The notes under the pieces: generated by a model
Database searches by the model: none
What the model saw: only the letters and a program-made list of their open reading frames with translations
What the model was told of the DNA's origin: nothing
Part shown: positions 42,525-52,102 of the stretch, one piece after another
Position numbering within the stretch: position 1 is the stretch's first letter
How the letters are laid out: each line of letters begins with the position of its first letter
Made by a program: the position numbers and the translations under genes
Assembly: GCA_026391775.1 (NCBI GenBank)
Contig: JAPLDK010000007.1
Span: forward strand, 65,065 to 129,064
Length of the DNA: 64,000 nucleotides
Reading direction: 5' to 3'
DNA from: Bacteroidota bacterium
GTDB lineage: Bacteria; Bacteroidota; Bacteroidia; Bacteroidales; FEN-979

Positions 42525-43670
42525 TCATTCGATTACCGAAAACCTTATAGTGGTCCTCTCAAGGTATTTCATCCCCGGGTTCAGGATTGTGGAGGGAAAC
42601 AGAGGCTGGTTCGGTGAATCGGGGAAATGCTGTGTTTCCAGGCAAAGTCCGTAATGTTTTCTATAAACTTTTCCTTCAGTCCCTTTGATACTGCCGTCGA
42701 GGAAATTCCCGCTATAAAACTGCACTCCCGGCTGGGTTGTTTCAATTGTTACTTCCCGGCCTGATCCCGGATCAAATAAGACGGCGGCAACTGACATCTC
42801 TGCGGTTTTCTTCCTTAGCACGTAATTGTGGTCATAACCCCCATTTACCTTATCTATTCCTGCACCTACCTGAGTTGGCTTATTAAAATCCATTGGCGTC
42901 CCTTTTACCTCTCGTAGTCTGCCCGTCGGAATAAGCTGATCATTCACTTCTGTATACTGATCCGCAGGTATGGTGAGAATATGATTGAGGATATCTGAAT
43001 TTGCCCCGTTCAGGTTGAAATAAGAATGATTGCAGATGTTCACAATTGTGGCTTTATCTGAAGCGGCTTCAATCATGATCAATAACTCATCATTATTATT
43101 AAGTGTATAATTGACTTCAACTTTTAAGTTGCCGGGATAACCTTCCTCCCCATCAGGGCTTGTGTATGTAAGGTTAAGACTTGAAACCGCAGTGTCGCTG
43201 TTTTCCCGTGCATCCCACACTACCTTATCAAACCCTTTGATCCCTCCGTGCAGGGCATTATTCACGTTATTCCTGGCAAGTTTATATTTTACACCATTCA
43301 GGGTGAACTCACCGTTGGCGATACGGTTCGCATAACGCCCGACTATGGCACCAAAATAGGGGCTGTTTGCGACATAAGCAGGAAGATTGTCATATCCGAG
43401 GACTATATTTCCGTTCTTCCCGTCTTTTCCGGGCATCAGAATTTCCGTTATAATACCACCGTAGTTTGTGATCTTAACGGTTATACCATGCTTGTTTGTC
43501 AGTGTATAGAGAAACACATCCCTGTCACCGATTTTACCGAAATTACTTTTCATAGCTGAAACGTTTGTCACATCCTTAAAAATTTTTTCTTTTCTGCTTT
43601 CAGATGGGCTGCAGCCGATTAAATACAGGCCGATAGCAAGTAGCAAAACACAACTTAAAATTTGTCGCAT
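42525..43670 (-). CDS. galM: Aldose 1-epimerase (galactose mutarotase) lipoprotein
   Basis: This is a 381-aa protein from the ATG at 43668-43670; the longer frame runs antisense through the neighbouring SDR gene and is artefactual. The N-terminus is a lipoprotein signal (LYLIGC, Cys20). The galactose mutarotase fold follows, with family motifs NRIANGEF, ARNNVNNALHGG, CNHSYFNLNG (catalytic His) and the late Glu region GLCLETQHFPDSPNQP. It interconverts alpha- and beta-anomers of galactose/glucose. Lipidation suggests periplasmic or surface action, before uptake and phosphorylation by the GalK encoded at 40388. It is convergent with PPK2 (47-bp gap) and divergent from the SDR. Confidence 0.92.
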   Translation of the reverse strand: MRQILSCVLLLAIGLYLIGCSPSESRKEKIFKDVTNVSAMKSNFGKIGDRDVFLYTLTNKHGITVKITNYGGIITEILMPGKDGKNGNIVLGYDNLPAYVANSPYFGAIVGRYANRIANGEFTLNGVKYKLARNNVNNALHGGIKGFDKVVWDARENSDTAVSSLNLTYTSPDGEEGYPGNLKVEVNYTLNNNDELLIMIEAASDKATIVNICNHSYFNLNGANSDILNHILTIPADQYTEVNDQLIPTGRLREVKGTPMDFNKPTQVGAGIDKVNGGYDHNYVLRKKTAEMSVAAVLFDPGSGREVTIETTQPGVQFYSGNFLDGSIKGTEGKVYRKHYGLCLETQHFPDSPNQPLFPSTILNPGMKYLERTTIRFSVIE

Positions 43671-43678
43671 AGTTTTTC

Positions 43679-43704
43679 TATTTTTGAAACCCCAAACAAA
43701 CGTA
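43679..43704. promoter_or_regulatory. Overlapping divergent -7 boxes between galM and the SDR operon
   Basis: The plus strand has TATTTTTG at 43679-43686 (40 bp before the SDR ATG). The minus strand has TACGTTTG at 43697-43704 (27 bp before the galM ATG). Both match TAnnTTTG and lie within a 55-bp gap, so the two transcripts could interfere. -33 elements are weak. Confidence 0.45.
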
Positions 43705-43725
43705 CTCAAATTTTCTTTTCCATAG

Positions 43726-44562
43726 ATGGATCTCCGGGATAAAGTAGTGATCATTACAGGTGCTTCAGCCGGCATAGGCCGCGCAACGGCCTTGGCATTC
43801 AATCGTTCAGGTGCAAAAATTGTGCTTGTGGCAAGAAGGGCGGAGATCCTCCGGGAGATTGCTTCAACCATGCATGACCCTCTTGTATTGCATGCAGATC
43901 TTTCGAAAGAAGAGGATTGCAGGATGGTCATAATGCAGACTATATCCCGTTTCGGGCGTATCGATATCCTAATCAATAATGCTGCCAGCATCATCGTTTC
44001 ACCTTCTGAAAAGGTGAACAGGGATGACCTTATTCAGGCATTTACGACCAACCTTCTCGGACCAGTGACTGCAACCCAGGCAGTTATCCCGCATATGATC
44101 AGCCAGGGGGGCGGGCATATCATTAATGTGGGATCTCCTGGATTTATGATGGGGATACCTTATTATTCACCCTATGTTTGCTCCAAAGCGGCGTTCTCGG
44201 CCTGGACCAGGACCATTCAGGCAGAGTGGGAGGGTAGCTGCATCCGGGTCAGCGAATACTTCCCGGGTTATATAAAAACCAACTCAAAACCGGAGTCCAG
44301 GCTGGGGGATGTGGAGCAGGATTTCCTTATGAACAGCAAGCAAAATCTCATGACCCGGTTGTTTGCAAAACCCAAAGATCCGGATGATGTTGCACAACAG
44401 CTTGTAGCGCTGGCAATAAAGCCTAAAACCCTGGCTTATTCCGATTTTTCAACAAGGATCGGGGCATTCATTTCCAACATAAGCCCATTCAGGCTTGCAA
44501 TCGCATCACAGATGGCACGCACGGCCAGGAACAAGAAAAATCTTCAGATGTTCAACCAATAA
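43726..44562 (+). CDS. Short-chain dehydrogenase/reductase
   Basis: This 278-aa classical SDR has TGASAGIG (11-18), NNAA in place of NNAG (84-87), a catalytic Ser in NVGSPG and YVCSK with catalytic Tyr and Lys. The C-terminal 60 residues form an extra helical, amphipathic tail (AISNISPFRLAIASQMARTA), as in membrane-associated retinol/hydroxysteroid-type SDRs. It oxidises or reduces a hydroxyl/ketone on a probably hydrophobic substrate. It is the first gene of a three-gene operon; the EXPERA gene follows after 11 nt. The substrate is unknown. Confidence 0.88.
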   Translation: MDLRDKVVIITGASAGIGRATALAFNRSGAKIVLVARRAEILREIASTMHDPLVLHADLSKEEDCRMVIMQTISRFGRIDILINNAASIIVSPSEKVNRDDLIQAFTTNLLGPVTATQAVIPHMISQGGGHIINVGSPGFMMGIPYYSPYVCSKAAFSAWTRTIQAEWEGSCIRVSEYFPGYIKTNSKPESRLGDVEQDFLMNSKQNLMTRLFAKPKDPDDVAQQLVALAIKPKTLAYSDFSTRIGAFISNISPFRLAIASQMARTARNKKNLQMFNQ

Positions 44563-44573
44563 AACCAAGATCA

Positions 44574-45080
44574 ATGAGAAATGAAATTCCCTTAAAAGAA
44601 AGACCCGTCGATTATATCTACATCGGTTTCTTCCTTATAAATATTCTATTTATAACTTATATTGTCGACCTGGAACAGCTGGTTATTGCCGACCCGGCTA
44701 ATTTCGATTATCCAATCTGGCCCCTGCCTTTCCTGGTTGATATGACCCATTGGTGGGGAGCCAGTTTTGATCCATTGCAGTGGCTCAGGCCAACCTGGTG
44801 GAAAGCTACAATCTGGCTGGACGTTATTCTTTTCGGCCCCTATTATGTGGCTGCTGTGTATGCCTTTGTAAAAGGCAAAGAATGGATCCGCATCCCGACC
44901 TTTATCATCATGTCGATCCTATTTACCAATGTGTTTATCATTTGCAGCGAAGAGATCTGTGGCCCGACCCCTGCTAAAAACCTGCCTTTGGTGTTATTCG
45001 CCAATGCACCCTGGTTCCTGTTTCCTGTTTTTCTTATTTGGAAAATGTGGAAAAAGGAGCATCCGTTTACAAAGGATTGA
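44574..45080 (+). CDS. EXPERA-domain (EBP/TMEM97-like) membrane protein
   Basis: This 168-aa protein has four membrane helices in the EXPERA arrangement. The first helix ends in VDLEQL (D32), a conserved FDPLQW follows (D66), then WLDVILFGPYYVAAVYAFVKGKEWIRIP. These match the eukaryotic sigma-2 receptor TMEM97 pattern (DLQxL..., KDPLL, AYAFxKG..WIRxP). EXPERA proteins include the sterol delta8-delta7 isomerase EBP, TM6SF and TMEM97. In bacteria the role is unknown; an isomerase or lipid-binding role is inference. It is flanked at 11 and 20 nt by an SDR and an ene-reductase-like flavoprotein. Length is nearer TMEM97 (about 176) than EBP (230). Confidence 0.85.
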   Translation: MRNEIPLKERPVDYIYIGFFLINILFITYIVDLEQLVIADPANFDYPIWPLPFLVDMTHWWGASFDPLQWLRPTWWKATIWLDVILFGPYYVAAVYAFVKGKEWIRIPTFIIMSILFTNVFIICSEEICGPTPAKNLPLVLFANAPWFLFPVFLIWKMWKKEHPFTKD

Positions 45081-45100
45081 TTGAATAATTTATTGAATGT

Positions 45101-46186
45101 ATGAATGAGCTGAAAAGTTTTCCGCAATTATTCTCAGGCTTTACCTTAAAAGGGTTCAGAGTGAAGAACAGGATTGTTTTCCCACCAATGGTATGTTTCG
45201 GATATACCGGCGATGATGGCATTGTTGGCCCAAAGAATCTGGAACATTACCGTTTAAGGGCCGACAGCGGGGCGGGGATCATCATCACCGAAGCTACAGC
45301 CGTTAAAAAGGACGGGAGGGCGGCACCTTCCCAGCTTGGTATATGGTCAGATGAAAATATTCCAGGCCTTAGTGAAATCACTGCAATTGTCAGAGGACAT
45401 GGCGCAGTTTCAATTCTCCAGCTTCATCATGCAGGGCTTTTGACACCACCAACGGTGTTTCCCGTTCAGTTTGGCCCATCGGCAGAAACAGATAAGCCCT
45501 CCAGCCGAGAATTGACTCCCGATGAGGTTCGTGAGCTTACCAAAGCTTACATTCAGGGAGCAATCCGGGCCCGTGAAGCCGGGTTCGACGGAGTGGAACT
45601 TCATGGCGCTCACGGATACCTCCTCAACCAGTTTGCTAACCCCTTATGGAACCACAGGACTGATGAATACGGGGGCAGTTTTGAAAACAGAATGCACTTT
45701 GCCACGGATATCATACTCGGGATCAGGGAAATCTGTGGTAATGAATTCATCCTTGGATACAGGATGGGAGCGAATACTCCAAAGCTTGAGGATGGCATTG
45801 ACATCGCAAAATACATTGAATCTCTTGGTGTCGACTACATCCATGTTTCTCATGGGGGTAACCTTCAGAACCTTCCAAGGCCTCCGAAGGGCTTTGATTT
45901 TAACTGGATAGTGTATTCCGGGGTAAAAGTGAGGGAATATATAAAAATCCCTGTAATTGTTGTGAACGAGGTCAAAACCGCTGAAAGGGCCGACTTCCTG
46001 ATTGAAAACGGCCAGGCGGATTTTGTCTCTATTGGCCGGCCTCAGCTTGCCGATCCTTACTGGGTCAGGCATGTACAGAAAGGTGAAGACATCAATGCAT
46101 GCCTTTCATGCAAACCCAGATGCAGATGGTATGAAAGCAGCGAACTTTGCCCTGCACGGAAGAAACTTAAGCAACAATCAAGCTAA
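45101..46186 (+). CDS. Old Yellow Enzyme-family NADH:flavin oxidoreductase
   Basis: This is a 361-aa FMN TIM-barrel enzyme. The active-site motif HGAHGYLL (168-175) and the FMN-binding region SIGRPQLADP (310-319) are clear. The C-terminus has C334-x2-C337-x3-C341-x8-C350, close to the [4Fe-4S] site of 2,4-dienoyl-CoA reductase and BaiCD/BaiH, although those proteins continue with FAD/NAD domains absent here. It should reduce an activated C=C bond, taking electrons from NAD(P)H directly or from a partner. It ends the SDR-EXPERA-OYE operon, with a 4-bp convergent overlap with the M23 peptidase gene. Confidence 0.88.
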   Translation: MNELKSFPQLFSGFTLKGFRVKNRIVFPPMVCFGYTGDDGIVGPKNLEHYRLRADSGAGIIITEATAVKKDGRAAPSQLGIWSDENIPGLSEITAIVRGHGAVSILQLHHAGLLTPPTVFPVQFGPSAETDKPSSRELTPDEVRELTKAYIQGAIRAREAGFDGVELHGAHGYLLNQFANPLWNHRTDEYGGSFENRMHFATDIILGIREICGNEFILGYRMGANTPKLEDGIDIAKYIESLGVDYIHVSHGGNLQNLPRPPKGFDFNWIVYSGVKVREYIKIPVIVVNEVKTAERADFLIENGQADFVSIGRPQLADPYWVRHVQKGEDINACLSCKPRCRWYESSELCPARKKLKQQSS

Positions 46187-47430
46187 AGCTTTATTTTATC
46201 CAACTGGGGTTTCCAGCGGGCCATCAAGGCCTTATATTGGGGCATGGAAGAAGCAGGCACGGGCTCACAGGGAGGGGATTCCAGGTGCAGTGGATCAACA
46301 GGTGAACCGTTTTTATATACCCTGAAATCAAGATGCGGACCGGTAGCCAGGCCACTACTGCCAACAAAACCTATCACCTGCCCCTGATTTACATGTGATC
46401 CGGGCCTGATATTTTTTGCATATCCCGACAGATGGGCATAGGAAGAGGAATATACCGAATTGTGTCGAATGGCGATAAACCTTCCATAACCGCCTTTCCA
46501 TCCTGCTTCTGTTACCCTTCCTTCTCCCAGAGCTTCAACCGGGGTTCCGTGCGGTGCGGCATAATCCACTCCGAAATGCGGACGGGCAATCCTGAGTATA
46601 GGATGCATCCTTGATCTCGAGAAACGTGAGCTTATCCTTGAAAACCTGAGAGGGGCTTTGAGGAATGAACGCTGAAGACTCTGCCCGTTCTCATCGAAAT
46701 ACGCCTTTTTCCCCTTATCCTCCAGTAAGAAAGCATAATACTCCCGGCCACCAGTCCGAAAACTTGCCGAAAGCACCCTGTCTATTCCTATCATCCTGCC
46801 ATCCACATACATTTCTTCAAAAATTACTTTAAACGCATCTTCGTTCTGCAAACCATAGAAATCAACAGTCCAGGCAAAAATTTCGGAAAGATCGAGGGCA
46901 AGATTGATATCCAGGTCAAGCTTTTCAAAGGTATTCCAGAGCGAACCGGAAATACTGCCACTCGCAGTTTTTAACGCAACGCGCACATTCTTTTTATCAA
47001 GGTACACCCTTAGGGAATCGCGGAAATCATAGACCACAAAATCAATACTGTTTATCTCATAAATAAAATACAATGTACGATGGGTCGAATCCTTCGCTGT
47101 GAGCCTGGCAAAAGTATTTCCTGAGTGCATCTTCCTTACATCAAATACATCCCCGGTTTCTTTGGCGATTTTATCTATCATACTTGCCTCGATATAAGGC
47201 GAAAGGATGTCGGAAAGGTTTTGGTTATTCCCCACTTTGCTGTAACTGATCTCAAGGCTGTCAAGCTTAATATTGTATGCAACGTTCCTATGGGGAACCA
47301 GGGCTGGTTTTGCCTTTTCTTCCAATCTCAGCCGGTACAGCGAAATTCCAAGAATGATCAAACTAATTAAAACTGCTGCAAGGGCAGGCAGAACTACCCA
47401 CAATTGAAGCTTAAGCTGAAATTTATTCAT
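46183..47430 (-). CDS. M23 metallopeptidase with membrane anchor
   Basis: This 415-aa bitopic protein has a TM helix (about 11-32), an N-terminal coil/beta region resembling the substrate-occluding domain of MepM/OapA-type endopeptidases, and a C-terminal LytM/peptidase M23 domain (about 265-385). It keeps the first ligands H285 and D289 (HFGVDYAAPHG) and the YAH histidine H333. The terminal motif is HLDFRV (H366, D368), where the classical third zinc ligand is His (HLHF); Asp is chemically possible and this variant seems to recur in Bacteroidota. It probably cleaves peptidoglycan cross-links during growth. Its start overlaps the metallophosphoesterase stop by 8 nt. Confidence 0.88.
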   Translation of the reverse strand: MNKFQLKLQLWVVLPALAAVLISLIILGISLYRLRLEEKAKPALVPHRNVAYNIKLDSLEISYSKVGNNQNLSDILSPYIEASMIDKIAKETGDVFDVRKMHSGNTFARLTAKDSTHRTLYFIYEINSIDFVVYDFRDSLRVYLDKKNVRVALKTASGSISGSLWNTFEKLDLDINLALDLSEIFAWTVDFYGLQNEDAFKVIFEEMYVDGRMIGIDRVLSASFRTGGREYYAFLLEDKGKKAYFDENGQSLQRSFLKAPLRFSRISSRFSRSRMHPILRIARPHFGVDYAAPHGTPVEALGEGRVTEAGWKGGYGRFIAIRHNSVYSSSYAHLSGYAKNIRPGSHVNQGQVIGFVGSSGLATGPHLDFRVYKNGSPVDPLHLESPPCEPVPASSMPQYKALMARWKPQLDKIKL

Positions 47431-48586
47431 TGTTGAATGTAAGGTGAATGATCAATACTTCGGGACGGTTGCCAAGCCTCACCGGAGGCCCCCAGGTTCC
47501 AAAACCGCTTGAAACATAAACATGCGTATCCCGGATTTTTTTATAACCCCAGCTAAGCTCATAAATGGCTTTTGTAATATAGTTGAACGGCCAGATCTGC
47601 CCGTGATGAGTATGGCCGGAAAGCTGAAGATCCACACCATTATCTGCAGCTTTAGTGAGGTTAAAGGGCTGGTGGTCCATGAGGATGATGGGATATGAGC
47701 CATCGACATCTTTCATGATCTCTGCAAGTTCTTTGCGTGCTTTACCTGTAAAACGAGGTTTATCACGGTCCTCCCGGCCTACAAGGTAAAACTGCCCGTT
47801 TACTAATATGGCGGTATCCCTGAGCATTTTGATGCAATGTTTTTCCAGGTATTCCACAGCAGGGCCTGCACCCCCTATATATTCATGGTTGCCGGTTATT
47901 GCATAGACCCCGATCTTTGCATTCAATTCACATAATGCCTCACCAATGTTATCTTTTATAACAGGAGCGAGGTCTTCATCCACCACATCGCCTGCCAGCA
48001 GGATCAGTTCCGGTTTGGGAGCATTCAGCAAACGTACCAGTTCCTTTGCTTTTGCTTTACGGATGATAGTTCCGAGATGGATATCGGAAGCCATGGCAAT
48101 CGTGAGTTTTTTCAAACCATGTCCCGGTTTTGCAATGTTTAGGTTAAGTTCTTTAACCCTTGGATTCCTGGCATTGATATACCCTACGGTGACCATGATA
48201 GTAGTACAGGCAACAGATGCGATCAATAGTATCTGTTTGGTCTTTAAATAATCAGCATAAATAAATACAGGCAGAAAATGGAGAAAATGGTTGACCAGCC
48301 TTGTAATGTCAAGCAGTATCACGATCATGGTGAAGAAAAGCATAAAGGCAAGCCAGAAACTGCCTATCCATGTCAGGCATTCGGTAAAATGGCAGGGGTT
48401 TGTCCTTTCCAGTATGCGCGCTGCCACAAAAGAAGCTGCAATGAGCCAGAAGGCGAAAATGAACCATACCCTGAGGGCAGATCCGGAAGGGAAGGCTTGC
48501 AGCGCCCTGATAAAAATAATATAGTTGACCAGGGTGTAAATTGTAACCACTATGGTCACAAATAAAATCATCGCAGTTGTTCTCAA
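47423..48586 (-). CDS. Membrane-bound metallophosphoesterase
   Basis: This 387-aa protein has about four N-terminal membrane helices (to about 140), then a calcineurin-like phosphoesterase domain with SDIHLG, GDVVDE, GNHEY and GHTHHGQIWPF, the full di-metal set. It resembles the YkuE/TMEM62-like group that hydrolyses phosphodiester or pyrophosphate bonds of lipids or cyclic nucleotides. It overlaps the M23 endopeptidase gene by 8 nt, suggesting joint expression in cell-envelope turnover; a link to peptidoglycan precursor recycling is inference. It is divergent from the SSS symporter over a 129-bp gap. Confidence 0.88.
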   Translation of the reverse strand: MRTTAMILFVTIVVTIYTLVNYIIFIRALQAFPSGSALRVWFIFAFWLIAASFVAARILERTNPCHFTECLTWIGSFWLAFMLFFTMIVILLDITRLVNHFLHFLPVFIYADYLKTKQILLIASVACTTIMVTVGYINARNPRVKELNLNIAKPGHGLKKLTIAMASDIHLGTIIRKAKAKELVRLLNAPKPELILLAGDVVDEDLAPVIKDNIGEALCELNAKIGVYAITGNHEYIGGAGPAVEYLEKHCIKMLRDTAILVNGQFYLVGREDRDKPRFTGKARKELAEIMKDVDGSYPIILMDHQPFNLTKAADNGVDLQLSGHTHHGQIWPFNYITKAIYELSWGYKKIRDTHVYVSSGFGTWGPPVRLGNRPEVLIIHLTFNNE

Positions 48587-48594
48587 GGAATTTT

Positions 48595-48602
48595 TAACTT
48601 TG
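48595..48602 (+). promoter_or_regulatory. Candidate -7 box for the symporter operon
   Basis: TAACTTTG matches TAnnTTTG, with a TTG 16 bp upstream (48576-48578), shorter than the ideal 19. It predicts a leader of over 100 nt before the ATG at 48716, long enough to hold regulatory structure, though none is recognised by eye. Confidence 0.45.
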
Positions 48603-48715
48603 AAAGGTCATTCGGGTGGTAAAGATATTTCAATTTCTTATGTGCCTTAATACACTGAAGTATTCTTAACGGAAAATATACAGTTCTTAGTATTAATTAA
48701 CAGTAACTCTAAACG

Positions 48716-50446
<1,731 letters not shown>

Positions 50447-50458
50447 AACAATGACATT

Positions 50459-50671
50459 ATGGGTATAGATATTAAAATTCCTATCGGGCTGATGTTCACC
50501 ATCTTTGGTTTACTTCTTACGGTATATGGATTTTTTACACGGCTTGATGCTACACTTTACAAACCCTCTCTTGGCATTAATGTCAACCTGTGGTCCGGGC
50601 TGGGGATGCTGGTTCTCGGTGTTGTAATGCTGGCTCTTGCACTTAAATCAAGGAAATCAAAACCCTCATAA
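50459..50671 (+). CDS. Small two-TM membrane protein linked to the symporter
   Basis: This 70-aa protein has two hydrophobic helices (about 8-26 and 42-61) and ends in a basic tail (LKSRKSKPS). It has its own ATG at 50459. Its position 12 nt downstream of the SSS symporter and 1 nt upstream of the MGMT start suggests co-translation, and small two-TM partners of SSS symporters are seen in other bacteria. I cannot assign a function beyond a probable accessory role. Confidence 0.7.
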   Translation: MGIDIKIPIGLMFTIFGLLLTVYGFFTRLDATLYKPSLGINVNLWSGLGMLVLGVVMLALALKSRKSKPS

Positions 50672-50672
50672 T

Positions 50673-51158
50673 ATGAAATCATTACCGCGGGCTTTTATTA
50701 AAACAGCCATTGGTTTTATTGAAATCACCGGTTCCGAAAAAGGTGTAAGGAGTCTTTATTTCCTCGACTTTAAAGTGAGAGTCCCAAGGGTCCCTCATGA
50801 ATTAAAAGACGCCGTTGACCAGCTTCATGAATATTTCATTGGTGAAAGGAAAGAATTTACTGTCGACCTTGACCTGGAAGGATCTGCTTTTCAATTGAAA
50901 GTCTGGAGCGAACTTATCAGAATACCATACGGTACAACCATTTCTTATCATGAACTGGCCCGGAGGATAGGGAATGCAAGCGCCTTCAGGGCAGTAGGGG
51001 GAGCAAATGCGTCGAACCCTGTCTCCGTCATCATTCCCTGTCACAGGGTTCTTGGCACAAACGGCCGCCTTGTTGGTTATGCCGGAGGATTAAAAAGGAA
51101 GAAATGGCTTCTTGAACACGAGCATGCATTTGCCCAGAGGGACCTGTTTTACCGCTGA
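50673..51158 (+). CDS. Methylated-DNA--protein-cysteine methyltransferase
   Basis: This is a 161-aa MGMT/Ogt from the ATG at 50673; the frame extends 12 codons further upstream but only into the previous gene. The acceptor motif IIPCHRV is present with the alkyl-accepting Cys, followed by GYAGGLKRKKWLLEHE, and the helix-turn-helix RxFRAVGGAN is just before it. It directly reverses O6-alkylguanine and O4-alkylthymine. The N-terminal domain is short and has no zinc-binding Cys set, as in Ogt. Its stop abuts the stop of the convergent ABC membrane protein. Confidence 0.93.
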   Translation: MKSLPRAFIKTAIGFIEITGSEKGVRSLYFLDFKVRVPRVPHELKDAVDQLHEYFIGERKEFTVDLDLEGSAFQLKVWSELIRIPYGTTISYHELARRIGNASAFRAVGGANASNPVSVIIPCHRVLGTNGRLVGYAGGLKRKKWLLEHEHAFAQRDLFYR

Positions 51159-52025
51159 TCAGATTTCTTCTTCCTTAAGGCGATGGCTGAGTTCCTTCAC
51201 CGAGGAATAACTTTCCATCAGACCAGGCAAGTATTCCGCCGATGAAATAAAGGTCCACAAATAGGCCACAATGGAATAAATATTACCTGTAGAGAAGTTG
51301 TCAACATCCACGCAGATAAATAATACCACGATGAAGATCCCCATCAGGATAAGTTTGATGACCAGGTAATTAAAGGAATTCCATCGGGCAATCCTGAATT
51401 GGGGGCCAACCATGTTGCGGTAAAACTCATGGATCGAAACGGTACTTTTGTTTTCAACAACCTTATAGAGATCCTCCTGGGTGTCGCGGATGTTCCTTTG
51501 CAGAGCCAGTACATTCTTCCTGTAAAAACGCGAAAAAACATATAACGGGAATACCACTAAAAGACAAACCGCTGCAATCCGCCAGTCATAAAAGAACATG
51601 GCAATGATCGCTCCGAAGGTAGCGCAGAATTGCCAGGAGACCTCAGGCAGCCTTTCCTTGAAGAAAATAACGAACTCTTTTGTAAGTTCTGCCCTTATAA
51701 GGGTCCTGGAAACCGGATCCTTCTTTTTTCTGGATAAGATTATCACTTTCTCGGCAACATCCGCAAACATCCTGGAATAAATGCGCCCACTCAGATATCG
51801 GCTCATTGTTCCTCCGACAACATTCAGGAGATAAATAAAGATCCAGACAAAGAGAGGATATAAGTAATTGACTTTCTCATGGTCATAAAAATAGTCAATC
51901 AGCCTGTCAAGCAGTTTTCCGAAATACCCCGGTTCAATGATCCAGGCTACATTCTCAAGAAGGACAAAAATAAGAACAAGCCCAATCTTTAACCGGTATT
52001 CATATGCGAGTTTCTGTATAGTCAT
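51159..52025 (-). CDS. ABC transporter six-TM domain protein lacking an ATPase
   Basis: From the ATG at 52023-52025, this 288-aa protein has six membrane helices in the type I/IV ABC exporter arrangement. Features such as the coupling-helix regions (SGRIYSRMFADVAEKV; RNIRDTQEDLYKVVENKS) and GNIYSIVAYLWTFISSAEYLPGL are clear. It ends at ELSHRLKEEEI, just where the nucleotide-binding domain would begin, and no Walker A or signature motif follows; the convergent MGMT occupies that DNA. It either needs a separate ATPase, not in the window, or is a member of a stand-alone six-TM family found in Bacteroidota. The upstream in-frame ATG at 52064 is rejected because it runs through the divergent promoter. 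Confidence 0.8.
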   Translation of the reverse strand: MTIQKLAYEYRLKIGLVLIFVLLENVAWIIEPGYFGKLLDRLIDYFYDHEKVNYLYPLFVWIFIYLLNVVGGTMSRYLSGRIYSRMFADVAEKVIILSRKKKDPVSRTLIRAELTKEFVIFFKERLPEVSWQFCATFGAIIAMFFYDWRIAAVCLLVVFPLYVFSRFYRKNVLALQRNIRDTQEDLYKVVENKSTVSIHEFYRNMVGPQFRIARWNSFNYLVIKLILMGIFIVVLFICVDVDNFSTGNIYSIVAYLWTFISSAEYLPGLMESYSSVKELSHRLKEEEI

Positions 52026-52046
52026 TTCAGCAAGAGGAAGGAAATG

Positions 52047-52083
52047 CAAAAGTACTAAATACAACTGAATATTGCTATTTTTG
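52047..52083. promoter_or_regulatory. Divergent -7 boxes between ABC protein and lipoprotein genes
   Basis: The minus strand has TACTTTTG at 52047-52054, 22 bp before the ATG at 52025. The plus strand has TATTTTTG at 52076-52083, 20 bp before the ATG at 52103. Both match TAnnTTTG. The minus box supports the 52025 start for the ABC gene. Confidence 0.5.
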
Positions 52084-52102
52084 GGGATTATATTCTGATC
52101 TT

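Noticed and set aside
43671-43994. N-terminal extension of the aldose epimerase gene
   Set aside because: It is antisense to the SDR gene start; the lipoprotein signal begins at the ATG 43668-43670.
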